A stretch of 64,000 nucleotides of DNA, taken from contig NZ_RCCK01000010.1 of the NCBI RefSeq assembly GCF_003664035.1, positions 868,001 to 932,000 on the forward strand. Reading direction: 5' to 3'. The translations under genes and the position numbers were made by a program. Positions 24,172-32,518 of this stretch are shown in pieces; position 1 is the stretch's first letter; the number at the start of each line of letters is the position of its first letter. The DNA comes from Pedobacter alluvionis. GTDB lineage: Bacteria > Bacteroidota > Bacteroidia > Sphingobacteriales > Sphingobacteriaceae. The notes under the pieces were generated by a model that made no database searches, was not told where the DNA came from, and saw only the letters and a list, made by a program, of their open reading frames with translations.

Positions 24172-26607
24172 ATGAAAAATCTATACTTAATTGCGATCTT
24201 AATCTGTGGATTTATCTTTAGCGGTAAAGCACAAACGGTTACCGGAAAAGTAATTGGAGAAACGGCACCGCTTGCAGGAGCAAATATTAAAGTTGAAGGC
24301 AAAGATGCCTCAGCTACAACAGGTGCCGACGGTAGTTTCGAACTGAAATTAACCGAAGGATCTTACAAATTACAGGTAAGTTATGTAGGTTATACCACCA
24401 TATTACAAAAAGTGAGTTTGGCTAAAAATCAAACAGTTAACTTAACAGTTAACTTAAGTCCTACATCAAACATGCAGGAAGTAGTCGTGGTATCGTCACG
24501 TAAACCAACCAGAATCAGCGAAATACCGGGTACTGTTTGGGTGGTAGACGGCGCTAAAATCCAGGAACAGACAAGGGCCGGAATTCCGCTTAAACAAACA
24601 TTAGCACAATTGATTCCGAGTTTGGATGCTGGTCCGGAGGGTCGTACTAACTACGGACAGAACCAACGTGGCAGAGATGCATTGGTGATGATTGATGGTG
24701 TATCGTTAAACAGTACCCGTGGCGTAAGTCGCCAGTTCGAATCAATAGATCCTTTCAATATTGAAAGAATTGAGGTTTTATCCGGAGCGAGTGCTGTTTA
24801 TGGCGGTGGTGCAACAGGTGGTATCATCAATATCATTACCAAGAAAGGACAGGATAGTCAGCCAAGTTTTACCACACAGGTTGGTGTTCGCAGTGGTTTG
24901 AAAGAAAAAAGCGATCACGATGTCCGTGTGGCACAAGCTATTTCTGGCGGGAGCAAAGATTGGAATGGACGCATTGGTATGGCTTTCCAAAAAAATAATG
25001 CAGCCTATGGCGCCGATGGAAAACAGATTTTTACCGACATTACGCAAACCGATTTACAGTATAACCAATCGTTTGATTTTTTCGGAAGTACCGAATTTAA
25101 ACTAACTGATTACCAAAAGTTATCGGTGAATGCCCAATATTACAATTCGGGTTACCGTGGTGATAAAGACCTGTTTTTAGGAGCCAATTATGCAGGATTG
25201 AGAACAACACCAGCGCTTTTGGAAATGAGAAACGGTTATTCATCAGACGTTGATCCAAAAACGAGCAGGGCGAATATCAATGTCAATTACCAGGCAAGCG
25301 ACATTTTAGGCGGTCAAACATTATATGTACAGGCAGCTGCAAGAAATGAGCAGTTCAGCTTTCACCCATTTCCAGGACAAGCGTTAATACCTGGCGCACT
25401 TTATAGTGGTTCATCTATCCAAAATACCAATTACAGTGCTTTAAAACTGGTATTGAATAAAGATTGGAACAGACTGAATCTTACTTACGGTATTGATGCA
25501 GATAATGAGAATTTTAACGCACAGCAAGCTTTGTTTGATAGAGCAAAAGCCTTCGCATCTGGTGGTTTAAACAATACTACAGTGGCTACTATTACACGTT
25601 ACCCAAACTTCAGGGTAAATGGTTTATCTGGTTTTTTACAGGCGCAGGTTAAAGTAACCGACTTCTTAAGCCTGTCGGGAGGTGTGCGTCAGCAACGTAT
25701 GTTTGTTAAAGTTGGCGATTTTGTAGGTACTACTGCTTCTGTACCCTTGGCTTATGGTGTTGGCAGAACTGCTACGGCCATTGCTGGTGGTGAAAACCAT
25801 TACGATGTAAACTTATTAAATGGAGGTTTAGTATTTAAAATCAATACAGCTCAACAGGCGTGGGTTAATTTCTCACAAGGTTTTAACCTGGCAGATCCGG
25901 CTAAATATTACGGACAGGGTAGTTATACCTTAGTAGGTACCAACTATAATTTAGGCAACTCAATTAATGTTGGAAGTTCTCCTTTAACAGGTATCAAAAC
26001 AGAACAGTACGAAGCAGGTTACCGTTACCGCACAGGTGTATTTAATGCACAGGTAGCTGGTTTTTATGCCTTATCTGATAAAAACGTAAAAACGAATAGT
26101 ACATTCAATATTGAAGTTTTCGATGAAAATGTTAGGAATTTAGGTGTTGAAGGTTCATTATCATTAAACCTGAAAAATGGTTTTGAAGCTGGCGTAAACG
26201 GTTTGTACATCAAAACACAAAAACAAAATGCCGATGGTACCTGGTCATTACAGGATGTAACTGTTGCAAGTCCATCAAAAATTGCAGGTTATTTGGGTTA
26301 TAACGGAAAAGTTTTTGGTATAAAAGCCCAGGCTTTCCACTCATTTGATTCGAAAGGTTATGCTACAGTTGGAAATGTTGTAGTGCAAAATGAGTTAAAA
26401 GGCTTCACTACTGTTGATTTGTTGGGATCTGTAAAGTTATTTACCGGAAGTTTATCATTCGGTGTGCAAAACCTGTTGAACAAAAATTATCAGACCATTT
26501 GGAGTCAACGTTCGGTATTTTTATACCAGGCTTTGGCTAAACCGGAAACATTTAATTATGCAGGCCGCGGCCGTACGTATAATTTAACGTATACGCTTAA
26601 TTACTAG
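24172..26607 (+). CDS. TonB-dependent siderophore receptor
   Basis: 811 residues. Signal peptide MKNLYLIAILICGFIFSGKA, then a carboxypeptidase-regulatory-like beta domain (QTVTGKVIGETAPLAGANIKVEGKD to about residue 100), the plug (SEIPGTVWVVDGAKIQEQTR, RDALVMIDGVSLNST, IERIEVLSGASAVYGGGATGGIINIITKKG) and a beta barrel ending in the aromatic terminus TYNLTYTLNY. Plug motifs resemble those of the FhuA/FecA/hydroxamate receptor class. Being divergent from the NIS operon, it is the likely uptake receptor for that siderophore. No separate TonB, ABC permease or reductase for it is in the window. Confidence 0.93.
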   Translation: MKNLYLIAILICGFIFSGKAQTVTGKVIGETAPLAGANIKVEGKDASATTGADGSFELKLTEGSYKLQVSYVGYTTILQKVSLAKNQTVNLTVNLSPTSNMQEVVVVSSRKPTRISEIPGTVWVVDGAKIQEQTRAGIPLKQTLAQLIPSLDAGPEGRTNYGQNQRGRDALVMIDGVSLNSTRGVSRQFESIDPFNIERIEVLSGASAVYGGGATGGIINIITKKGQDSQPSFTTQVGVRSGLKEKSDHDVRVAQAISGGSKDWNGRIGMAFQKNNAAYGADGKQIFTDITQTDLQYNQSFDFFGSTEFKLTDYQKLSVNAQYYNSGYRGDKDLFLGANYAGLRTTPALLEMRNGYSSDVDPKTSRANINVNYQASDILGGQTLYVQAAARNEQFSFHPFPGQALIPGALYSGSSIQNTNYSALKLVLNKDWNRLNLTYGIDADNENFNAQQALFDRAKAFASGGLNNTTVATITRYPNFRVNGLSGFLQAQVKVTDFLSLSGGVRQQRMFVKVGDFVGTTASVPLAYGVGRTATAIAGGENHYDVNLLNGGLVFKINTAQQAWVNFSQGFNLADPAKYYGQGSYTLVGTNYNLGNSINVGSSPLTGIKTEQYEAGYRYRTGVFNAQVAGFYALSDKNVKTNSTFNIEVFDENVRNLGVEGSLSLNLKNGFEAGVNGLYIKTQKQNADGTWSLQDVTVASPSKIAGYLGYNGKVFGIKAQAFHSFDSKGYATVGNVVVQNELKGFTTVDLLGSVKLFTGSLSFGVQNLLNKNYQTIWSQRSVFLYQALAKPETFNYAGRGRTYNLTYTLNY

Positions 26608-26678
26608 GTGAATACATTGGTTGGTGACTCAGCAACCAATCGTTATTTCAATTAGTCTGTGGAATTTTTTTATCGGTC

Positions 26679-26763
26679 GTCATTTCGAGCGAAGTGCAAC
26701 GAAGTCGAGAAATCTATCTATATAGATCTCTCCATTCCGCTGCGCTCCAGTCGAGATGACGAC
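26679..26763. repeat. Intergenic hairpin repeat, GTCATCTCGAC family
   Basis: GTCATTTCGAGCGAAGTGCA plus ACGAAGTCGAGAAATCTATC, then TAGATCTCTCCATTCCGCTG and CGCTCCAGTCGAGATGAC. It lies between the convergent receptor and metallophosphoesterase genes, so it may stand in for a terminator. Confidence 0.85.
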
Positions 26764-26801
26764 CTTTTTGTTGAAAGAATTGTAGGCAATGACGACCTTT
26801 T

Positions 26802-28022
26802 TTATTTCCGCTTCAGTTCAATTACCGTAATTTCCGGCCATATACCAATCCGCCCTGAAAAGCCCAGGAAACCGAAACCTCTGTTTACATTCAGATATCT
26901 TCCATTTTCGGTTTTGATGCCCGCCCAATGTTTATAACGGTATTTTATAGGGCTCCATTTAATGCCAAAAGCTTCAATACCGAACTGCATACCATGTGTG
27001 TGTCCGGCGAGCGACAGCTGGATTTTAGAAGGATAATTTTTTACCTGTGCATCCCAATGTGAAGGATCATGGGATAAAAGAATCTTAAAATCGTTTACAT
27101 TCGTATTTTGAAGGGCTTTATTCAGATCGCCACGCTCTCCAAAACCTATACCCCAGTTCTCTATCCCGGCCAATATAATCTTCTCGCCATTTTTATGTAA
27201 TTCAATATGCTCATCCAGCAAAAGTTTAAAACCCAGTTCTTTGTGATAAGCTTTCAATTGGTTTAAATTTTTGATTTTATCAATTTCGCTTGGCCATTTG
27301 ATATAATCGCCATAATCGTGATTACCCAATACTGAAAATTGTCCGAAAGGCGCTTTAATCTGCGAGAAATGCCCGATGTAAGGCACAATTTCTGAAGACG
27401 CGTTGTTTACCAAATCTCCGGTGAAAACAAACAGGTCACTTTTTTGTGCATTAATCATGTCGATACCTTTTTGTACCGCTTTAGGGTTGGTAAAACTTCC
27501 GGAATGTACATCAGAAATTTGTGTTAAGGTAAAACCGTCAAAACTGGCAGGCAGATCATCAAAATACAAAGTATGTTTTATTACGCGGTAAGCATATTTT
27601 CCCTGCGTGATGCCATAAGCAAACAGGGCAATGGTTAAACAGAACATCACAAAGGCAAAATCTACCCAGTAATTACTACGGCCTGACAGCTGGAAACCTC
27701 CAGGCTGAAAATTAGTAGCCAGCGCGATTAATAAGCTGTAAACATCGCCTAGCAGCAGAAAAAAAGCAAAGACAATTTCTGCAGCAAAAATGATCAAAAA
27801 TGCGTGACTGACAATCTGGAAAAACTTATTGATGCCCTGAATCCGCATCTGCTGAATGGCGTAAAGTAAAGCAAAAGTTAAACCGATAATAAATACCCAA
27901 AAAATTGGACTCAGTAAACTTGATTGATTGATGGTGCCCAAGCCCGATAATACGTACGCATTTAAGGCAAAAAACATAATTGCAACTATTAGGAGCGGCA
28001 GTAGATTGAGTTTTCTTTTCAT
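26802..28022 (-). CDS. Membrane-anchored metallophosphoesterase (YkuE-like)
   Basis: 406 residues. Four or five hydrophobic segments occupy residues about 5-140, then a calcineurin-like phosphoesterase domain: TQISDVHSGSF (DxH), FTGDLVNN (GDxxx), VLGNHDYGD (GNHD), LLSHDPSHW and SLAGHTHGMQFG (GHTHxx). The metal-binding set is complete. Homologues such as YkuE act on phospholipid headgroups or nucleotides, but specificity is not deducible. The C-terminus (RYLNVNRGFGFLGFSGRIG) is characteristic of this subgroup. Single gene, convergent with the siderophore receptor. Confidence 0.92.
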   Translation of the reverse strand: MKRKLNLLPLLIVAIMFFALNAYVLSGLGTINQSSLLSPIFWVFIIGLTFALLYAIQQMRIQGINKFFQIVSHAFLIIFAAEIVFAFFLLLGDVYSLLIALATNFQPGGFQLSGRSNYWVDFAFVMFCLTIALFAYGITQGKYAYRVIKHTLYFDDLPASFDGFTLTQISDVHSGSFTNPKAVQKGIDMINAQKSDLFVFTGDLVNNASSEIVPYIGHFSQIKAPFGQFSVLGNHDYGDYIKWPSEIDKIKNLNQLKAYHKELGFKLLLDEHIELHKNGEKIILAGIENWGIGFGERGDLNKALQNTNVNDFKILLSHDPSHWDAQVKNYPSKIQLSLAGHTHGMQFGIEAFGIKWSPIKYRYKHWAGIKTENGRYLNVNRGFGFLGFSGRIGIWPEITVIELKRK

Positions 28023-28223
28023 TATTAAAAATCTGTAAATCAGAATAAAGGGTAAAAATAGAATTTAAACACCCGTAATTGCCAACTGTTACGGCTGGCG
28101 GTTATTTTTACGCTCGTTTGATTAATGCAATTTCTGTTATTATGCGTTATATTTATAAATATGATAGAATGTTGAATTAAAATCAACTTCCTGTTGCATA
28201 TTTTATAATTTACTTTCTTTTAT

Positions 28224-28231
28224 TAGCTTTG
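28224..28231 (+). promoter_or_regulatory. -7 box of the Rrf2 gene
   Basis: TAGCTTTG matches TAnnTTTG and its last base is 8 bp before the ATG at 28239, so the transcript would have almost no 5' UTR. The nearest upstream TTG (28194-28196) is 27 bp away, beyond the usual 19-21 bp. Confidence 0.55.
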
Positions 28232-28238
28232 TGCGAAT

Positions 28239-28685
28239 ATGCTGTCCAAAAAAACAAAATATGCCATTAAAGCGCTTGTTGCGCTTGGTAAAAATTTAGA
28301 TAAACCACCAATGCAGATTTCAAAGATTGCAGAGGAGGAGCATATTCCGAAAAAATTCTTAGAACAAATTCTGCTCGATCTGCGTAATGCTGGCTTTTTA
28401 TACAGCAAAAAAGGTGCAGGCGGCGGTTATAGCCTAAATAAAAAACCTGAGGAGATTTTATTGGTACACGTGATGCGTGTAACTGATGGTCCTATTGCCA
28501 TGGTTCCATGCGCAAGTTTAAACTTTTACCACAAATGTGATGAATGTGTAGATGAGAAAACCTGTGGAATTAGAAGTGCCTTTATTGATGTACGGGATGC
28601 TACACTTAAGGTTTTAACCGAAACCAGCATCGCAGATGTAATCGGTCGTGAGGATAACCTGAAGATCGGTATCGTTAATTTATAG
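28239..28685 (+). CDS. Rrf2 family transcriptional regulator
   Basis: 148 residues. The winged HTH MLSKKTKYAIKALVALGKNLDKPPMQISKIAEEEHIPKKFLEQILLDLRNAGFLYSKKGAGGGYSL is classical Rrf2. Beyond it, CASLNFYHKCDECVDEKTCGIR gives four cysteines placed as in iron-sulfur-binding members (IscR, NsrR), so a [Fe-S] sensor is possible. Other Rrf2 proteins, such as CymR, control cysteine and sulfur assimilation. It lies 1.6 kb upstream of the sulfate-assimilation operon, making it a candidate regulator of it. Confidence 0.9.
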   Translation: MLSKKTKYAIKALVALGKNLDKPPMQISKIAEEEHIPKKFLEQILLDLRNAGFLYSKKGAGGGYSLNKKPEEILLVHVMRVTDGPIAMVPCASLNFYHKCDECVDEKTCGIRSAFIDVRDATLKVLTETSIADVIGREDNLKIGIVNL

Positions 28686-28699
28686 TCTTTTTCTGTATC

Positions 28700-28745
28700 T
28701 AATCCGTCATGCTGATCCGATAGCTATCGGATTTGTTTCAGCATC
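28700..28745. repeat. Intergenic hairpin repeat with CCGATAGCTATCGG core
   Basis: A perfect 16-bp palindromic core, TCCGATAGCTATCGGA, between GTCATGCTGA and TTTCAGCAT arms, directly after the Rrf2 gene. It resembles the other GTCAT-type repeats and may act as a transcription terminator. Confidence 0.6.
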
Positions 28746-28972
28746 TATTATGTATCTCTTAGACCTGTATAGTTTAAAATATTAATTCATTTATTGAGCT
28801 TGGTTTTTTTTTGGAAATGAAAGTTCCTTTTTCATAGTGGTTTTCAGTCCCGCTTTCCGTTTTATTCCGATGAAGGATCGGAATGTCCACTTCAATCGGG
28901 TTTATTTAACGGAGATGGTAGCACAATGCAGGTTTTTATAGTGATTCTCAAATTAAGATGAGTACCAAAGAC

Positions 28973-29341
28973 TTAACGAATGGGATTAATACACTTCAAT
29001 TTTTTAACTCGTTCAAAGTCGCTTAAATTGCGGGTATAGATTTCAAGGTTATGTACTAAAGCAGTAGCGGCAATAAGACTATCGCCAAGTTTAAGATTGT
29101 ACTTTTTCCGAATTTCAATAGCCTTATCAAATATGTTTTGATCAGGAAGAATAATTGGTACATATTCAAAAATATCATTAAAGTACTTTTCTTCTTCTTT
29201 CTTCAATGCATGATAACCGAGTACTTCAACGCGAGATATTTCTGATACTATACAGGATTCATCAATAATTAACTCCCTTAAGTATTCGTACTCATTTGAA
29301 TACGAATAAATAATTAAATTACTATCTAAAAGAAAAGCCAT
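28973..29341 (-). CDS. PIN-domain toxin, VapC-like
   Basis: 122 residues, typical PIN length. The four acidic residues of the nuclease site are visible: D6 in FLLDSNLIIY, E39 in SRVEVLGY, D87 in KLGDSLIAATAL and D108 in NLSDFE. VapC toxins are Mg-dependent RNases that often cut tRNA or rRNA. The gene lies 2 bp after the antitoxin gene, so they form one operon. Confidence 0.88.
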   Translation of the reverse strand: MAFLLDSNLIIYSYSNEYEYLRELIIDESCIVSEISRVEVLGYHALKKEEEKYFNDIFEYVPIILPDQNIFDKAIEIRKKYNLKLGDSLIAATALVHNLEIYTRNLSDFERVKKLKCINPIR

Positions 29342-29343
29342 AC

Positions 29344-29574
29344 CTATGAAAAAGGCAATTCACGGTCAGAACGTTGATGTTGTTGCCATTCAGCCGCATC
29401 GCCAAAAGACGAAGATGTTGTAGCTTTAAAATTAAGAATACGGTTTTTAAGATTAACCTTAACTGAATTATTAAAATCAATATCTTTCTTTTCAATAATC
29501 ACATTTAATTTCTTAGCTAACGCAATAATCTTCGCAAGACTTTCTTCGTTATTTGATTTTAAAATGAGCTCCAT
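29344..29574 (-). CDS. Antitoxin of the VapBC-like pair
   Basis: 76 residues. Its position directly upstream of the PIN gene, small size and charged helical N-terminus (MELILKSNNEESLAKIIALAKKLNVIIEKKD) support the role. The C-terminal tail (SSFGDAAEWQQHQRSDREL) is disordered-looking and probably wraps the toxin. No AbrB or RHH motif can be identified, so the class of antitoxin is not assigned. Confidence 0.75.
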   Translation of the reverse strand: MELILKSNNEESLAKIIALAKKLNVIIEKKDIDFNNSVKVNLKNRILNFKATTSSSFGDAAEWQQHQRSDRELPFS

Positions 29575-29602
29575 GCTGAAATATATTATGATGAGATATA
29601 AA

Positions 29603-29610
29603 CAAAAATA
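29603..29610 (-). promoter_or_regulatory. -7 box of the vapBC-like operon
   Basis: On the minus strand this reads TATTTTTG (TAnnTTTG), 28 bp before the antitoxin ATG. A TTG is present 24 bp further upstream, slightly too far for the consensus. Confidence 0.5.
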
Positions 29611-29897
29611 CTAAAAATAAAGTTTTCAGTATATCAAAATAGAAGTAAAAACTTTCTTTCTTGACCCTTCTTTTCTACATGGATCATTATTTTAGATGAA
29701 TCTGCCATATTGAAAAAATTATAAACATCGAACAGAAAAAACGAAAGTTAAATTTCAACTAATTAATAATTAGTAATTTATATTTTATTTTTAGCGTTTA
29801 GCTAATATCTATATCGTCAGGGTACATATATAATATTCTTCCTAAGTTTCAAGTTGGTATAAGTACGGGCTAAATCAATAGTCGAATAACGCGATCA

Positions 29898-30010
29898 TTC
29901 CGCGTTAGGGATTGTAAGGGTTCAGTACCGATTTTTCATCGGTACCGTAGCGAAGCGCAGCCCTGAAAAGCCCGACCCTTGCGCCAGCTTGGGGAACGCC
30001 CAAATCAGTT
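29898..30010 (-). repeat. Long structured repeat, copy A (GGGCGTTCCCC...CCCTAACGCGG)
   Basis: On the minus strand it reads AACTGATTTGGGCGTTCCCC, then GGGTCGGGCTTTTCAGGGCT, GCGCTTCGCTACGGTACCGAT, and ends ACTGAACCCTTACAATCCCT-AACGCGGAAT. Copy B at 44297-44468 in the other orientation shares both ends almost perfectly and differs in its loops. Similar elements recur in Bacteroidota genomes; no protein is encoded. Confidence 0.8.
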
Positions 30011-30063
30011 AACAATTTTCAATTCGCAGTTTTCAGTTACTCTTGTTTAAGAATTTAATTTAC

Positions 30064-30100
30064 AGATTTCTCCATTTCGCCACGCTCTACTCGAAATGAC
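30064..30100. repeat. Half copy of the GTCATCTCGAC repeat
   Basis: AGATTTCTCCATTTCGCCAC plus GCTCTACTCGAAATGAC, matching the right arm of the complete repeats. Confidence 0.7.
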
Positions 30101-30125
30101 GTTTCTTTTATGTAAATTTTTTTAT

Positions 30126-30163
30126 AATAAATTACTACTATTCCTATATACTTTATATATTTG
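30126..30163 (+). promoter_or_regulatory. Shared sulfur promoter block, copy 1 (sulfite reductase operon)
   Basis: A 38-bp block ending in the -7 box TATATTTG (30156-30163). It equals copy 2 at 40131-40168 in 35 of 38 positions. In place of a TTG at -33 it has TACTACTATTCCTATATAC (30133-30151), reminiscent of ATTCC-ATAG-type Rrf2/CymR operators. It is probably bound by a sulfur regulator; the Rrf2 protein at 28239 is the obvious candidate. Confidence 0.65.
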
Positions 30164-30167
30164 ATGT

Positions 30168-30236
30168 ATGAACTTCAATTTTATACCTAACAAGTTAATC
30201 GTTATGCAAATGATGTATTGTTGTAAAACCCAATAA
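30168..30236 (+). CDS. Leader peptide with tandem Cys codons (22 aa)
   Basis: A 22-codon ORF that starts MNFNFIPNKL and ends MQMMYCCKTQ, with TGT TGT near its 3' end. Its ATG is 5 bp after the last base of a perfect -7 box, the same spacing as at the TetR gene, so the mRNA should be leaderless and begin with this ORF. A terminator-like hairpin follows 36 bp after the stop, before the sulfite reductase ATG. The arrangement resembles ribosome-mediated attenuation, in which Cys-tRNA shortage stalls the ribosome and permits operon expression. The peptide itself is unlikely to have another role. This is inferred from sequence; an alternative is a chance ORF. Confidence 0.55.
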   Translation: MNFNFIPNKLIVMQMMYCCKTQ

Positions 30237-30271
30237 CAGGAGCCTACAGTAATTTTAAGTATAAAATATGG

Positions 30272-30302
30272 AATGCTTCTCGGTTACAGGGAAGCATTTT
30301 TT
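30272..30302 (+). terminator. Terminator-like hairpin in the sulfite reductase leader
   Basis: AATGCTTC (30272-30279) pairs with GAAGCATT (30291-30298), followed by a T-run to 30302. It lies about 20 bp before the ATG at 30323, inside the leader that carries the Cys-codon ORF. Its placement upstream of a gene instead of after one points to attenuation. Confidence 0.65.
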
Positions 30303-30322
30303 AAATAAAGCTAACAACATAT

Positions 30323-32413
30323 ATGCAAAGTTTCAGAACAGAACTCGAAAATCCGATTGTCGAGCAGGACATTATCGATTTAGAGAATAAGATTAAAGCT
30401 TTTAGAGATGGAACCATCCACGACGAAAAGTTTAGAAGCCTCCGTTTGGCCCGTGGTGTTTACGGACAAAGACAACCTGGTGTGCAAATGGTGCGTATTA
30501 AATTGCCTTTTGGGAAGGTGACTTTTAAACAGTTATTGCGCATTGCCGATATTGCGGATGAGTACGGAAGCGGCAATTTACACTTAACCACCCGTCAGGA
30601 TATCCAGATTCATTACGTGAGTTTAGATCGTACACCAGAACTCTGGGCCAAACTCGAACAAGATGATATTACGCTTCGCGAGGCTTGTGGAAATACGGTA
30701 CGTAACGTAACCGCTTCTCCAAATGCTGGGATAGATGCAGAAGAACCTTTTGATGTTTCGCCTTATGCGCAGGCGGTATTTGCTTACTTTTTGCGTAATC
30801 CGATCTGTCAGGAAATGGGCAGGAAAATTAAAATCTCCTTTTCATCCAGCGATAGAGACACTGCGTTTAGCTACATTCATGATTTAGGTTTTATTCCAAA
30901 AATTAACGAAAAAGGGGAACGTGGATTTAAGGTGTTATTTGCTGGTGGTTTAGGTGCACAACCTTTTCTTGCAAATGCGGTTCATGAATTTTTACCTGAA
31001 GATCAGTTAATTCCTTTTACCGAATCTGTTCTTCGTGTATTTGACCGTTATGGCGAACGTACCAACCGTAACAAAGCACGTTTAAAATACCTGGTTCAAA
31101 AACTAGGTTTAGGAGAAGTTTTACGTTTGGTTGCCGAAGAGCGTATTGCCAACAAAGTAAAAACCTTTAAAATAGACATTAATACAATACCTCAGCCAAC
31201 GTTACCTTTAGAACAAGAATATCCTGCGGTAGAAATATTAAATGAAGCCCATTATAAACATTGGTTAGCCACCAACGTAATTGAACAAAAACAGACCGGA
31301 TTTTATGGCGTGTATATTAAAGTTCAGGTGGGCGATATCAAAACCGATAAGGCAAGGGCTTTTGTTGATGCTATCAGGTTATATGTGGCTGATGAAATCA
31401 GGATTACCCAGAACCAGGGATTGCTGTTAAAGTTTGTACTCAAAGAAGCATTACCTTCATTATATGCTGCCTTAAATAAAATTGGTTTTACTACAGCTGG
31501 CTTTGATAGTTTAGCTGATATTACCACTTGCCCAGGAACCGATACCTGTAATCTAGGAATTTCCAATTCAATGACCTTGGCTGAAGTTTTGGAAGAAGTA
31601 ATCTATACCGATTTCCCTGAGTTTATCTACGAGAAAAGCATCAAGATCAAAATCAGTGGCTGTATGAACTCTTGCGGTCAGCATGGCTTGGCAGAGATTG
31701 GTTTCCACGGAAGTTCAGTAAAAGCTGAAGGGAAAGTGGTTCCGGCTGTGCAGGTAATGCTTGGTGGCGGTACTGTTGGTAATGGTGTTGGCCGTGTTGC
31801 AGAACGTGTAATTAAAGTGCCTTCTAAAAGAGCAACAAGTGTTTTACACTTCATTTTAAATGATTTTAAAGCCAATAACCTGGAGGATGAAAACTTTCAC
31901 CAATATTATGATAGAAAAGGTAAAGACCATTTTTATCAGTTGTTAAAACCTTTGGCCGATTTAACCAACCTTAAAACAGAAGAATTTGTAGACTGGGGAC
32001 ACGTAGAAGAGTTTGTAACTGCAATTGGTGTAGGCGAATGTGCTGGAGTGGTGATCGATTTAGTAGCTACTTTATTATTAGAGGCCGACGAAAAATTTGG
32101 CTGGGCAAAGCAAAACTTAGATAAAGGTGCTTATGCTGATGCCATTTACCATACTTATAGCACTTTTGTAAGCGCCGCAAAATCTCTACTGTTAGATAAA
32201 GGCGTAAACAGTAGTACGCAGGTATGTGTGATTCGCGAATTTGATAACCATTATGTAGAAACCGGAGAATTTAATTTACCGACCAATTTCTCTGACCTGG
32301 TTTTACAGATCAATAAAAACGAACCAACAGCTGAGTTTGCACAAAAATATTTTGAAGAAGCCAATCAATTTTTAAATCAGATTAAGGAAAAAAGAGCGGT
32401 ATTGGTGAAGTAA
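30323..32413 (+). CDS. Sulfite/nitrite reductase hemoprotein (assimilatory)
   Basis: 696 residues. Siroheme/[4Fe-4S] reductase: two tandem ferredoxin-like halves (QPGVQMVRIKLPFGKVTFKQ, GNLHLTTRQDIQIHYV) and the cluster cysteines in TCPGTDTCNLGIS and SGCMNSCGQHG. The siroheme signature NTVRNVTASPNAG is also present. A C-terminal extension of about 140 residues after the reductase core (ADEKFGWAKQNLDKGAYADAIYHTYSTFVSAAKSLL) looks like a HEPN-type helical domain, which is common in Bacteroidota homologues. The gene cluster (SUMT, CysG, CysH, CysDN) points to sulfite as substrate. First gene of the operon. Confidence 0.92.
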   Translation: MQSFRTELENPIVEQDIIDLENKIKAFRDGTIHDEKFRSLRLARGVYGQRQPGVQMVRIKLPFGKVTFKQLLRIADIADEYGSGNLHLTTRQDIQIHYVSLDRTPELWAKLEQDDITLREACGNTVRNVTASPNAGIDAEEPFDVSPYAQAVFAYFLRNPICQEMGRKIKISFSSSDRDTAFSYIHDLGFIPKINEKGERGFKVLFAGGLGAQPFLANAVHEFLPEDQLIPFTESVLRVFDRYGERTNRNKARLKYLVQKLGLGEVLRLVAEERIANKVKTFKIDINTIPQPTLPLEQEYPAVEILNEAHYKHWLATNVIEQKQTGFYGVYIKVQVGDIKTDKARAFVDAIRLYVADEIRITQNQGLLLKFVLKEALPSLYAALNKIGFTTAGFDSLADITTCPGTDTCNLGISNSMTLAEVLEEVIYTDFPEFIYEKSIKIKISGCMNSCGQHGLAEIGFHGSSVKAEGKVVPAVQVMLGGGTVGNGVGRVAERVIKVPSKRATSVLHFILNDFKANNLEDENFHQYYDRKGKDHFYQLLKPLADLTNLKTEEFVDWGHVEEFVTAIGVGECAGVVIDLVATLLLEADEKFGWAKQNLDKGAYADAIYHTYSTFVSAAKSLLLDKGVNSSTQVCVIREFDNHYVETGEFNLPTNFSDLVLQINKNEPTAEFAQKYFEEANQFLNQIKEKRAVLVK

Positions 32414-32518
32414 TTGAAGGATAGAATTAGAGAATGATTGAGTTAAAGAATGATGATAAACACTTGCTATTAAACATTCACTCATTCAAAATTCAATAAT
32501 TCCAAATTAAATATAAAG

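Larger units (their letters stand above)
29575..30322. other. Intergenic region before the sulfite reductase gene
   Basis: 748 bp. It holds the antitoxin promoter (TATTTTTG on the minus strand, 29603-29610), a copy of a long structured repeat (29898-30010), a half copy of the GTCATCTCGAC repeat (30064-30100), the shared sulfur promoter block (30126-30163), a leader ORF (30168-30236) and a terminator-like hairpin (30272-30302). Between 29620 and 29890 I see only AT-rich sequence. Confidence 0.65.

Noticed and set aside
26659-26937. A plus-strand ORF of 92 codons after the receptor gene
   Set aside because: It consists of the intergenic repeat and the antisense of the metallophosphoesterase gene end.
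29898-30010. An insertion sequence or transposon end
   Set aside because: No transposase gene or target-site duplication is present; the element is short and structured, and its second copy is similar but not identical.
30127-30322. A SAM or cobalamin riboswitch before the sulfite reductase gene
   Set aside because: No conserved riboswitch core motifs are visible; the leader ORF with a hairpin explains the region better.
32414-32518. A possible small RNA in the spacer before the SUMT gene
   Set aside because: Only a weak, low-complexity inverted repeat is seen, with no promoter or terminator.
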